A DNA stretch of 64,000 nt from Piezodorus guildinii (Eukaryota > Arthropoda > Insecta > Hemiptera > Pentatomidae), in contig CM041292.1 in the NCBI GenBank assembly GCA_023052935.1, forward strand, positions 147,746,439 to 147,810,438, read 5' to 3'. This document shows, one piece after another, positions 1 to 11,511 of the stretch. The notes below the pieces were generated by a model. It was not told the origin of the DNA. It saw only the letters and a list, made by a program, of their open reading frames with translations, and ran no database searches. Each line of letters begins with the position of its first letter. Position 1 is the stretch's first letter. Position numbers and translations under genes: made by a program.

Positions 1-830
1 TAAGAATTTTGAAAAGTGTTTACAGTTCGTGAGATAACATTAAGTTTCAATAAAAACATGTGTTTTATCAATTAATGTAATGTATATATTATATCCGACA
101 ATCAGTTAGACATTAGTTTTATCGGTTTTTCATTTCTCTCTATTTATAATCAAATATTTTTATAATCAAGATGATATTTTTTCTAAAATATTTAGCTTTC
201 CAACGGTATATTATAGATTAATATACTGTTTTTATGTAAAAAAACAAAACAAAATTGCATAAAAAAATGTTTTTGCTCTTTTCTACTTTATTTGGATATC
301 GATATAATTGGACTTAAACATTTATCAATGCTAACAAGATGACATGTTTTTTTTTTTTTTTAATCTACAAAATTAAAGGTTATTTAGAGGAAGAAAATTC
401 AAATATTCTGTATTTAAGCCCAGTTAGACTGTTTCGATCAGAATAAAACCTACACATTAAAGTCCACTAAATTTTACATCGTTACGGCCAGTTTAATCAA
501 AATAGTTAGAGCCATTATAAAATCGTAAATAGGTGCAAAATGCATGGCAAAGTGCACAATTGTGTACTTGAGATCAGCAGATTTTAGTGAAAAGTTGCAA
601 CATTTCGGGAGTATAATTTTCTTGAATAAGAAATTTCAGTTTTTTACGTATTTTTGTTTTCGCGCTAGACTTACCACATACACACACACACACCCACACC
701 TTTTTGCGGGGCTTTGTTATTTGACTCAGAGGACACTAAAACGTGTATTTTCGTTGAAAACTGGAATTCGAACATTTTCACGATCACGGTAACTTTATTT
801 TACTATATATTTCATGTAATAAGTTTAAAG
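1..830 (-). repeat. Rep-A copy 1, cut by the window edge
   Basis: Non-coding AT-rich repeat, recognised because the same ordered blocks recur elsewhere in the window (6083-7320, 21410-22110, and inverted at 43552-44425 and 55372-56790). Shared blocks include CTTTCCAACGGTATATTATA near 195, the ACAAAATTAAAGGT block near 368, and a CA-rich stretch near 675-700 preceded by GCTAGACTTACCACA. It ends near 790-830 with the TATATATTTCATGTA end block. The left end lies outside the window. The small reading frame at 544-792 is repeat sequence read by chance. Confidence 0.8.
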
Positions 831-962
831 TAAAAGTAAAAAAAAAAAAAAAAGAAGAAAAAAGAAACACAAATGAATGATAGTAATATATAACACCGTT
901 AATTATAATAATAATATTGAAAGTAAATTTTTAAAAAGAAAGAAAGTTTGCTTGTATGATTT

Positions 963-1207
963 TTATTTATTTCCCAACTTGTATTCATCTCTACTACAGG
1001 TTGTGTTTTGATTTGTTTGTTGTTGTTTTTAATTATTGTTATTTTCTTGTATATATTTGAATTTATTTATTTCCGATTTTATGTAATTTGACTTTATCAT
1101 TATTCTGTATGTATTGTATGAATGTGTACTACATCACTATTACTATGTTCATTATGCAACAAATTGTAATATTTCTCAATAAATAATAAAAAAAAAAAAA
1201 AAAAAAA
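963..1207 (+). mobile_element. 5'-truncated Jockey-type LINE tail (3' UTR only)
   Basis: Resembles the 3' UTR end of Jockey-1 and its copies: a GTATGAATGT block, an ATCACTATTA block, then AATTGTAATATTTCTCAATAAATAAT followed by about 18 A. The equivalent end of the copy at 49005-49870 reads GATTGTAATATTGCTCAAT plus A. No coding part remains. The relationship is by eye and moderate in strength, so it may be a sister family. Confidence 0.55.
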
Positions 1208-2481
1208 GAAAGAAAGAAAAGATTCATTCATACGAATCCTAATTAAAAATTTAGTATCAAAGAGATTTGCAATGTTGCTGAGATGTTGATAAAATCATAG
1301 AGTTAAATGTACAAATAAAAGGGGAAAGATATTATAAATAAATAATCGTTTATCTCTGTTTTATTTGCGATTTCTAAAGAAGCTTGCAAATTTATTTAAG
1401 TTTCTTTGGAAAACGAACTGATAGGGAATGATTGAACAAAACGGATTTAAAGGTGGGAAAATTATGAGGGTGACGAATATACGAGTATAAAGGAATATAA
1501 TTCCATATGGACGAGGATCGAATTAGGAAAGATCCTGTTTATAATGATTACCCACTTTTTTATTATGATGGAAATATTTCAGACCTTTACAGTATTAGAT
1601 AAGAAAATGCAACCTATACTGTTAATAATAATACATAAATATCATCTCAAAATATTTAATCACATATTTGAAACCTTAAAAAGCTTTAATAGCTTTTAGT
1701 GAATTAAGAATGGCAGTTTAATTTTATTTAATAGTTAAATAAGTGATAATTACACATTCTTAAAAAAATTAAAATTGACAAATCTTAAAATGTATCAATG
1801 TATAGAAAAATAGCTCACGTGAAAAATCGAGTACAAGCAATAGTAATTGAACATTCGCACATTCCGACCTACGTTGGGAATAAAAAGCAGAGATTACAGG
1901 ACCATTTTTGGGTCAAAACTATTATGCTTTGCCTAATTAAGGTAACAAGATAAAGTTTTATAAATAACTGATTTGCTTTTCGAGACACAATACATTATAT
2001 AATTTTTGCAGATAATGACAAATTCCAATCACTTGCACGAAATAATCCGTATAAATTGACGGTGACATTAGTTTAAATCAAATTACTTGGTACTTAACCG
2101 ACTAAATTTGGGTTCCATGAAAATTTTTATCATTACAGGAAGAAATAAAGGTGCTCCACACGTGTTCATTGGATTGGTGCCAGTAAACTCGGCGTAATTG
2201 CGTACGCTGCTGAGTGGTGTGCCATGTTGATTTTTTCCCCTTGTTTAACTACAGATTTATTTTCTTTTATTCATGTTAACATTTGTATTTAGATTCATAA
2301 ATAATATTTTTCGTTATCATTTAATCTTATGTCTAAACGTTTTACAATCATGACATTGCTTACGCGTCATTTAATTTAAATCAAATTATAATTTATTTTA
2401 AAAATGAAAATAAAGAACAATATTATCAAATCCGTGTAATTCAAAATGCATTGGAAATTCATGAATTTTAAATTCATTCCC
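1208..2481. other. No recognisable feature
   Basis: AT-rich sequence. A short GAAAGAAAGAAAAG run follows the LINE tail; I see no coding region, RNA gene or repeat I could name. Confidence 0.5.
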
Positions 2482-2788
2482 GTGGGGAGCCCGTGGCTGA
2501 GTGGTTAGCGCGCTAGTCTCTCATGCTAAAGTTGTGAGTTCAAAACCCAGTCCCAACGGGACTTTTATAAGAATGTAATTAAATGGGGATTCACTCACAG
2601 ACTCTCAGCATTGCTACCCGGTGGGGGTATGTGAGGCCCGTCAGCCAAATGGTGGCCACTCACAAAATAAGCGTAGGGAGTGATGACCCTACACTAGAAA
2701 ACACATCACGAAACGTGAGTGTAACCTCTCAGGAGATTACACCGCGAGGCCCAGGGCCTACACGGCCTGTCGCGCCATGGAAAAAAAA
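2482..2788 (+). mobile_element. SINE1, tRNA-derived
   Basis: One of three copies (also 15826-16098 and 42466-42748). The head GGAGCCCGTGGCTGAGTGG contains a pol III A box of the form TRGYnnARnnG; about 40 bp on is a B-box-like GAGTTCAAAACCC. A shared unique body follows, with GTATGTGAG, CCGTCAGCCAAA, GTGGCCACTCACAAAAT and CGCGAGGCCCAGGGCCTACA, ending GTCGCGCC then an A-run. Family logic: transcribed by pol III from the internal promoter and moved by a LINE in trans. It is not a functional tRNA. A 7-bp TTCATTC repeat flanks it, too short to trust as a target-site duplication. Confidence 0.85.
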
Positions 2789-3037
2789 ATATATATTTTT
2801 CATTCTGTTAAAAATAAGATATTTTTTTTCATAAAATGTCTTTGTTAGCTTTTATTATTTAATTTTCCTTCTTATTTTACGAATATAAATAATAATTAAT
2901 TATGTAAATCAATTCAAATTAATTTTTTTTGTCTTTTGGCCAGAAATATTATATATTTCATTTGTACATAACTGTTATTCAGGGACCAAGTACTAGAATA
3001 AAGTTTTTCTATTCTATTCTAGATATGTGTGTGACTA

Positions 3038-3080
<43 letters not shown>

Positions 3081-4094
3081 TATATATATATGCATAAAAT
3101 ATATATGCATAAAAATAAATATATATGCATATGTACATATGACTGAAATCCTCGGGTGTATAAGTTTCGGCTTTTCTCCGTATAATATAACTTTAATGGA
3201 GCGAAACCTAAAAAAATACACATCCGGAGCTTATGTATAATTAATTAAGAAAGTTTGCCGGGAAATTTTCTTGAGTAAAAAATATGCTCACATGCTCAGG
3301 TAGAGCCTTATACAAACGGACCATGTTTGTATTTCATTAAATGATGTAATCCCTAGATGTGTTGGCGGTTTACTTAGGCTAAATTCAAATATCCTTTTCA
3401 GCGATTATAGGGCCTTTAATATGGAAAATCAAGTCAGGCAGGTCACCGTTATAAATTTGCGTTTTGATATAAATCCACCAATCATATTTTAAATACTGAG
3501 AATAATATTTTATTATAGCATTTATTACTAGTTCTATATTTTCATGAAACAGACAGTTGTTTATTTATGAACCAATACTGTTTCCTATTTAAGGAACTCC
3601 AATTAATGAAATATATTTTAGATTCGTAAAAGAAAAATTACAAAAATTGTTGGGATATTTATTTATTCCTTTTGTTTGATTTGTTTTTCCTCTTTTCTTC
3701 CTTTTTTTTTTTGTTTTTTTTGCAATAGCACGCATAAAAAAACAAAAAAATTATTTTCAATAAAAAAAATATACTTGTAATATTTATTTTACGTAATTAT
3801 TATCAGTATTAAATACTTATTATATGTAGTTATCATTTTAACCATTCTTGTAGACAGCTATGTTTTATTTATCTATCCTTGAGCCAATGCTGTGGTTAGA
3901 AAATGTAAATGATTATATATTAAGTATTTATGGATCACAATTTCTGAAAAATTAGCTATAGGAGCATCTGAACTTACCGCTAAAGTATAAAACAGTATCG
4001 CCATTGTCATTTCTATTCCAGTTCGTACGTAACTCACCCCAATTTTGTTTTTATTTTTTTAACCAGACTTCTCAAAAGTGTTTTTAAGAAAACA
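2789..4094. other. AT-rich stretch with a TA microsatellite
   Basis: Holds the (TA)n run at 3040-3096 and homopolymer-rich sequence near 3690-3770. Reading frames of 60-100 codons across 2929-3240 are produced by the TA run (Tyr-Ile repeats) and are not genes. Nothing else recognised. Confidence 0.5.
3040..3096. repeat. (TA)n microsatellite
   Basis: Nearly pure alternating TA with one phase break, continuing into ATGCATA-rich sequence to about 3130. Confidence 0.9.
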
Positions 4095-4455
4095 ATGTCG
4101 TTGTGAAACCATTAACAGCTGCTCAAACTGTCGCTTTGGCAGAAGATAGAAAAAGCCTGCGATACATTGCAAGATTCCATGGACTAAAGAGCCAATGCCG
4201 GGAAGACCTGGTTCAAGGCCAATGGTGTCAGAACAAAACAGATTTATTGTTATGCAGGTACTAAAAAATCGTAACCAGACAGTTTTGAGATTAAGCTCTG
4301 CACGGAATGTGATTGATAACAAGTGCTGTACGGTGCGTAGGAGGTTGCGTAAAGGGCGGTTTTGACGAGCCAATATCCACCGAAAAATTTGCAAAGGAGC
4401 TTGAGAAATCGTGTTCATACCGTTGATAAACTCTTTCTTCACCTTTTTTGGCCAC
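4095..4455 (+). pseudogene. Tc1-like transposase, N-terminal relic
   Basis: The plus strand reads fragments of the bipartite DNA-binding region of a Tc1-like transposase. The first helix-turn-helix gives KPLTAAQTVALAEDRKSLRY just after an ATG at 4095. A GRPGS hinge, NRFIVMQVLKNRNQTV and SSARNVIDNK..TVRRRLRK follow in shifted frames, then DEPISTEKFAKE near 4367. At least two frameshifts and internal stops break it, and the catalytic DDE domain is absent. In this family the protein binds the terminal inverted repeats and inserts at TA, but this copy cannot. No inverted repeats are visible around it. The reverse-strand frame at 4059-4442 is a shadow. Confidence 0.75.
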
Positions 4456-6082
4456 GCCGCTCCCTTTTAAAGTCACTTAGAGGTTGAATTCTCCTGAACT
4501 CAACATCATTGTTCATCTTTACGGTAAGGGGAACCTCCATAAAAAAAAAATAGCTTCACTACCATAGTCATTTTTGAGGTACCACGATGATCAGAAAAGT
4601 GATTAAAATAGTACATTTTTTTTGTTTTTATAAATATAGAAGGTAAACGTATTTGGCCCGCTTAAAATCAAACATATCCAAAGTAATTTCCTAGAATGGA
4701 ACATCTTTAAACTTGAGATTTAAATGGAATCTAGCTTCCTGACCTGGCTGCGAAAACATGTAGAGCCCCGAAGACAAACAACCTGGTAAGGGCATTTGCA
4801 TATCAGTTACTGTAGCAGGACTAATGGGGTTATGTAGGGCGGGGGATTCTCCACACTCTACCCCTAATCTTAATTAGCCTAACATGAACATTTTGATAAC
4901 GCGGCATTGATATTCCTCTCAGCATGGCTTAATCTTCCCTGTCAGTTGGTCCTCATAAAGATGTGTTGTTTCTGATTAGCTATCTCCTCTATGCATAATG
5001 CATTTGATTCTCTGATAATATTCGCTTTCATGGCATTTTATTCATTCGGTAACGGACTGTACAATTAATGACAATATCCTGGTTCGGTAATGTCCTTTAA
5101 CTATTTGAGATTTAAAATGTATATTAATATCTTCATTTGATCATTATATTTTTTATATTTATAAAATAATACTGAAAAAAAAAATAGTATAGGATTATTG
5201 AATCGAATACCGAATTCTCGCAGCTCCACCATCCCGTTAAAGTAGTCAAGAAGAAAGAATTTCTTTAAATTATCCATAATACAAGTAATCTGAGTTTGCA
5301 CCTTAGGTGGTGAGAATAACTTTCAGCAGATAACATATAACTCGAAAACGGAGTTTTTACAGAAAACATTTTGCTTATCAACAAAAATAGCTTTTAATTT
5401 TCTTACCGAAAATCAATTGAGTCATTGAATTCGTTTGCGGAAATCCATAAAATTGCTTTGAGTGTTCTTAAATGCAAGAAATGCGTGGTAGCACCTTATC
5501 AGAAATGGGAGCTTAACTTTTAGCGGAAGGAAAATCTCTAATTTGTCTCATTACTTTTAACTATACCTCAAAAACGGTGCCTCATACAGAAAATGTCTTT
5601 CTTTTCCAAAATAAAAGAGCGTTACATTTTCATTCTTAGTCTCATTACTAATTCAATTCGGTTCAGCGAAATAATTGCAATCCTTCGTCGGAAATAGACC
5701 AATTTTACCAACATTATTTAAAAACAAAAATTAGTGACTACTACCCATTTTTATTGAAAATCACTATAAAAAATCTAAAAAAAAAAAAAAAAAAATGATA
5801 GAATAAATGTTGCACAGGATTATATTTCAAATCTAAAAGTTTCTCTATATTCCATATTTGGCTTCTACTTTTTCTAGATTTTGTTTAACACGCTTTGTAG
5901 CACATGCGGAAAAAAATGCTTGATACGTCTTATGTAAACACTATGCAGTAATCGATACCTTTGCTTTACTGGTAATAACGATATTCGCTTCTTAAATCAT
6001 ATTGGTAAGTTATCCCACTTTTAACAGCCGTCTCAGAATTGAATGGAATATTCTAATTGGGAATGAAACAAATCAGGTGCGG
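4456..6082. other. AT-rich stretch with faint repeated units
   Basis: Two blocks near 5310-5440 and 5505-5690 resemble each other loosely (TATAACTCGAAAACGGAGTTTTTACAGAAA versus TATACCTCAAAAACGGTGCC.CATACAGAAA, each followed by a TCATT...AATTCG block). They may be decayed tandem units. An isolated GGAGCGGCGTGGCC, matching the first bases of the SINE3/SINE4 head, lies on the minus strand near 4455-4468 with nothing after it. No gene seen. Confidence 0.4.
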
Positions 6083-7320
6083 GTTACAAACGCTATTCAC
6101 TTACCTCAGCTGTTAAAATCAATCTAAGAACTATTAAACAAACTTTCAAAAAATTAAAGTTAGTTTGAATAAAAATTGCATGCAGTTTCTTAGCTTGCCA
6201 ACGGTATATTACTGTATATTATATGTTCCTGTTCATAAAACAAAAAAGATATAATAATAATAATAATAATAATAATAGGCTTAGCGAACCCGAAGGTTCG
6301 ATGCCGATACCACCAAATTCCGCCTACACAGACTCGTCCAATGTTCAACGTTCAAGCCCAAGCCCCCGAGATCAGCCTTAACGCAATCCTCCCATCGACG
6401 CTCCGGCCTGCCTTTCGGACACCTACCAGTCGGTTCAGCGAATATCAACTTTCTCGGAATCCGTTCTTCATCGAGCCCAACAACATTACTCGCCCATTTG
6501 AGTCTCCGAGTTACTATCAAATCAATTATATTCACAGGATACAAGTCCCGCAATTCCGCGTTGTGCAACATTCTAAACTCCCCAGTGGCCTCATCTCTCT
6601 TCGGACCAAATATTTTAAGCAGTACCTTATTTTCGAACACCTTAAGCCGTTGTTCATCCTTCAAAGTAAGCGGCCACGTTTTACATCCGTAAAGAACCTT
6701 CGGAAGAATAATAGTTTTATAAATTCTAACCTTTTAGTTTTTAGATAGAAGCCGCGAACTAAGTAACTTAGCAACAGAATAACAACACGCATTACCCACA
6801 TTTAACCGGTACTTTATTTCTTCCTGGATTCAAACAAAAAAGTACATTTACAAAATATGTTTGATCCTTTCACCTTAGGTTAATAATCGAATTCGTTCAA
6901 CTTTTATATTTAGCTATTTTTTATCAATTCTAATTAGATTATATGGCTAATTCTTCTGAATTTATAAAAATAAAGGCACTTTAGAAGTAAAACATTTAAA
7001 ATATCCTCATTGAATACCTGTCAGACTATTTTAATGATAGTAAAACCTACATGGTGTTAAATCCCATCAAAATTTACATCGATATAACGTTTGTTATCAA
7101 AACCGTTAGAGAGGTTTTTGAGAAAATTGTAAAAAAGTGTCATGCATGGTATAAAGTAGAACCCACGGTCAGCCGATATTAGTGAAAAAGTTGCTGTAAC
7201 ATCTCTGGTGTATAATTGTCTTAAATATAAAATTTCAGTTTCTTGTCGTTTTCGTGCAATACTTACTACACACACATACTTTTTTTTGGGACTTCGTTAT
7301 TTTTACTCAAGGTACTACTC
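6083..7320 (-). repeat. Rep-A copy 2, split by a LINE insertion
   Basis: Starts with the Rep-A end block TTCACTTACCTC..TGTTAAAATCAAT near 6093 and CTTGCCAACGGTATATTA near 6196. It breaks at 6248 and resumes at 6832-7320 with the usual inner blocks (CAGACTATTTTAAT, TTTACATCGATATAACG, GTTGCTGTAACATCTC). Removing 6249-6842 rejoins the repeat at the correct point, so the repeat is older than the LINE. Confidence 0.8.
6249..6831 (-). pseudogene. LINE ORF2 C-terminal fragment with (TAA)n tail
   Basis: On the minus strand 6664-6281 encodes the C-terminal extension seen after the reverse-transcriptase domain in many arthropod LINE polyproteins: FENKVLLKIFGPKRDEATGE, then RRLKWASNVVGLDE, then a GRPERRWEDCVKADL block and the end NLVVSASNLRVR. 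Upstream in another frame (to about 6780) are AKLL, VRIYKTIILPKVLYGCKTWP and LTLKDEQRL, so the piece is frameshifted. The 3' end is a (TAA)n tail at 6251-6278. The insert is bounded by the 11-bp direct repeat AAACAAAAAAG (6238-6248, 6832-6842). The polymerase core is missing; it is a 5'-truncated dead copy. The clade is uncertain (RTE- or CR1-like). Confidence 0.85.
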
Positions 7321-7401
7321 CGATGACATAGCTGATTTAGTTTTATACGATTCCAAGATAGAGAAGACGATATTGTATTAATATATAAATATACATACGA
7401 G

Positions 7402-7654
7402 TATGTGTCCATAATTATGAAAGCGGTCCAAGTCATATATTTTTGTTTTGAGATATTTAATGAATTGCATTTGAAAGAATTGAAAAATATTTTTACATTA
7501 TACGAAATATTAATTTTTAAAGGTTCGTTCTTTATTATATAATAAAAATTACATTGAATAAATTTAATTTATACTAATGTGGGGTGAACAAACTATTAAA
7601 TGCATTTTTTTTTAATATTTTGACTTAGACCACTTTCATAATTATGGGCATATA
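7402..7654. mobile_element. MITE with about 30-bp inverted termini
   Basis: CCATAATTATGAAAG(C)GGTC(C)AAGTCA at 7409-7434 is matched in inverted orientation by TGACTTAGACCACTTTCATAATTATGG at 7621-7647, with two differences. The ends can be read as TA followed by TGTGTCC or TATGCCC, which fits a TA target site as in Tc1/mariner MITEs. The interior of about 190 bp is non-coding AT-rich sequence. Confidence 0.7.
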
Positions 7655-7660
7655 TAATAG

Positions 7661-9819
7661 TGATTATGATTTATTAAGTATTATTTATGTATACAAAAAT
7701 ATAATTCTTAATGTTAAATAGTAGACCGTGTAATAAATAAAACTGAATAAATAATAAGGGTGACGATAAGAAATGATTATAAAACGATATAAAATTATTT
7801 ATAACCAACGTTTTGACCCACGTTACGAGTCTTTATTTAAAAATATATGAAACCTAATTTTTTATCGCTTAACATATAAACAAGAAATAACAATAAGTAT
7901 TGATAATATAAAGATAGAAGAATACAGACAGAAATTAAAATCTGTTGTGGATTGATGTACACTAATCATACAGTGGTCATTTACAATTCAAATTAGACTG
8001 CAAAATATTTTGTAATTTAGATGAACAAGAGGTTATAAATCCATTAAATTGTCAATTGCTTCGAATGATTTTTTTTTTTTTTTTGTAATAATATACTTTG
8101 GAAGTTATAGTACAACAATATTATTCTATACTAGTATCTAAAATTAGCATCTTGTTAACGAAATTCTGTGAAGAAAACAAAAATAAGCCTTTTGAGACCA
8201 AAGCAAAATTGGATTAGCATAACATATTATAATACATATTTACTGTATTCTTAATCGATCATAATCGAAAATTCAATATTAAGTCAAGTTCATCCTCTAC
8301 TTTTGTTGTACTACGTTTTGAATAACACAACTATCTGTATGTAATGCAATAATGTTGTAATTCTTTATAGTTTATCGTAATCATTAGTTATCTGTAATGG
8401 TTTATAATTTTAGTTTCAAATCTCACACTGGTTTCTAATTTACTAGAAAGCTGCTTATATTTAATTTTAATATGCATCTAACAGTAAGTCTGTAACTATT
8501 GAATTGGAATTATTATTAATTGTGATTTTCTTGACCTGCGATATGGAGAAACTAGTTAGTCCCATAAAGGCTCCTTATTGGCAAGCATAGCCTTATTCAA
8601 CCATCAACATTCAGAAACAATTTAGATATGTAAGTGCATAAGAACATCTATCCCATAAGTCTATATATAGCATCGGAGCAGCTTTACAACAAATATAGAA
8701 AAAATATTTATATGCATTTGAATGCGAAAATATATTATTATATCAGCTGAAAACATCTATATTTATAAAAAATCTCGTGTCACGATGTGTGTTCGCGATA
8801 AACTTTGAAATCACTGAACCGACTTTGATCAAACTTCGCAAGTATCTGTTATTTGGTCCAACTTAAAAGATAGGATAGTCTTTATCTATAATTGTTACTA
8901 TTCTAAATGGCTGGAAAATATATCTTTCTAAAGCGTAAAACAAAATTTGTTTAACTGTGGCAACACTGATTCCCAGTAACCTTCCCATATATTTACATAT
9001 GCAATTATTAATTCAAATATAAGTGTGTGCTGATAGTTTCTATACCTCCTTATTCATAAAATATACGTTAACTCCATTATTTCCAGTTACAATTTTAGTA
9101 ATTTTAATTTAAATTATTTTATTTATCTAATTGAATTCGTCATACCTCAAACAAAGATAATGAAGTGTAGTTTTGTTCTATTTTTTCAATTTGTGTCGAT
9201 AATAGAAACAAGATATTTGTAGTTACACTAGATTAATTATAGTAATAGTTTAAGTTGCTTTAAAATCACTTTCCTCGTAATTCTAACTTTAGTCTAATAA
9301 GTTGCCATTTTATTTTGTTAAATATACAACAGCGATCCAGTAGAAGAAGGCATCCCCAAAATTACTCAATATGTTTTAGCTGTAACGTAATCATGGTATA
9401 TAGTCACGTTTGCAATATAACTGAGATTGATATACATTGATCCAACGAATGGGAATATTTTAATTTGAAAACAACTTTGATAAATGTATTTGTTAATAAT
9501 ATAATATTTATATTTCTAGAAAACTTATACGTCTTATAATAATGGAGTGGTTGTTGACCGTTTTGACTATTTGATTAAAAAGTTGGTTGAGGGCGTAGCC
9601 ACCAAGAAAACACACCAGTAAGAAAATATAAAATAAGTGTATTTTATTGTTAGTTCCTTTGTTATCACATCCCTAAACCACTGCTCCATCATATGTGAAT
9701 TTATAGTAACTACTCATAAACGCATTTATACATATTGAAATTAAGACAAAATAAAATATTCGCGAGCAAAGCCGCTTGTATTGTAAGCCGCGGGTTACAG
9801 CTTGTATATATATTTATTC

Positions 9820-9888
<69 letters not shown>

Positions 9889-11126
9889 TTACTACCATTA
9901 AAGTAGGTTTAAACCCACATAGGTTATACATTGATAATAAAGGTTTAAAATTGCTAATTCCAATATCGAAACGATGCTGTTATCCAGTATCCAGGCCAAA
10001 CTATCAAAGATGAAGCTATCTTAATCTTCAGTGTACTATTTGTGACATCTAATGATATATTTTAATGGAATAATTAGATGGTTCAAGTTTTTTAATACAT
10101 ATAAACTCCACAGTGGATGTCAGATAATATTCTTGATGTAATATTGTATTTTATATGCAAAATAACGAATTTCAACGCAATATTTTTACTGCTAACTAAC
10201 ATCCGGTTCGGTACAGCGGGAATTTTCTCAGAGTTAGAGAAAAGTTATTATGATTTCATCTGCCATTTATAGGGAAAAAGGGTCACTGACGAAGGGCCTT
10301 TGCATGCTAAACAAAGGTCCCCGATTCTCAAAAACGGCTTAAATCATTTAAATGAAGTTTTGTATGCATCTTATTACCGGAATATTGCATCTAAAAAATA
10401 CTCTTAATTAAAAAAAAAATCAGGCAACACAAAACTTTCAGTTATTGACGTAGTTTAAATAAATTTAAGATATTTTAGATATACTATTTAAATCATTAAG
10501 TTAAGAAGAAAATGGTCAAAAATTTAATTTCATTGAGTTTCTATTTGTGTGTTTTATAAAATAATCTATTATATTATTATCTACAAGAATTAGTTAGTTT
10601 TGTTCTCTTTATATCACTCCAAGTATAAGTATAAGAAAATATGTTTTCCAAAATCTTTCAGATGTGACCAATGGAGAGTTTATCACTTTGGAAATAAAAA
10701 GTTCATCGTAAAGAAAAATGCACTAAGCAATAAAATGTTATGTTAATTATATAAAGTCTATTTATTATTATCTTAAATGATCAGGAGAAATAAGAAATAT
10801 ATATTAGTCATTATATCTGAATCGGTTTAGTTTGTTTGTTTTTTATGCTAAACGGTTTCTATTTATATTCAAAATGAACTTTTTATAAATACATTTTAAA
10901 ATTTTTATTTATTTTCCATGGGAGTCCTACTTAGTTACGAGTGGACCTCCTGTTTTTATGTAATGATCTAAAAGTATTAATAATGTTAGTTTATGGATTT
11001 ATAAGAACATTCCATTTATTTTAACAACTTAGCTACGATTTCGTAAATTATTGTTATTTTTGTCTACAGTGTTTATGGAATAATATAAGTACCGAACTAT
11101 CTCTTCTCTTATCTTCTTCTGTTTTC
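7661..11126. other. Long AT-rich region without genes
   Basis: Contains the TA microsatellite at 9822-9881 and, near 8770-9000, a block (TCTCGTGTCACGATGTGTGT..GAAATCACTGAACCGA..GATCAAACTTCGC and later GTGGCAACACTGA) whose wording is common in decayed arthropod transposons but which I cannot assign. No coding sequence or RNA gene supported. Confidence 0.45.
9822..9891. repeat. (TA)n microsatellite plus T-run
   Basis: About 59 bp of perfect TA alternation followed by a T-run. A frame across it (9735-10013) reads Tyr-Ile repeats and is not a gene. Confidence 0.9.
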
Positions 11127-11157
11127 TAAACCTGAATTTTTTTTTTAGAAACAATTC

Positions 11158-11163
11158 TTTATT
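11158..11163 (-). terminator. Jockey-1 polyadenylation signal
   Basis: AATAAA on the minus strand within TTCAATAAAGAATTG, about 12 bases before the A-tail. The sister copy at 49.8 kb has CAATGA here and so lost the hexamer. Confidence 0.7.
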
Positions 11164-11511
11164 GAACAATATTACAATCTGTCCAATTTAGGACATTTTT
11201 AATAGGGATAAAGTACAACATTCATACTGCATTCACACGATATATACAAAACAATAAATTTATATAATAATAATACAATATAAATAAATACAAAACAAAA
11301 TCAATAAAAATATATACAAAAGTCACTCATACCTATATACAATTCACAAGCATACAGCACGTGAGTGGAGAATCTAGCCAATGCTAGAACTCCAATATAC
11401 ATTTTACAAGAGGTCTCGAGGCCACTGCCGTTTCAACCTTCTAGGAGGATGGTAAGGATGTGTGGAGCTGGATAAGGATTGAGCTAGGGGATTAGGGTGA
11501 TGGATAAGGTT

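Noticed and set aside
2929..3240. 103-codon frame and two minus-strand frames over 3009-3223
   Set aside because: Tyr-Ile repeats from a TA microsatellite; no domain.
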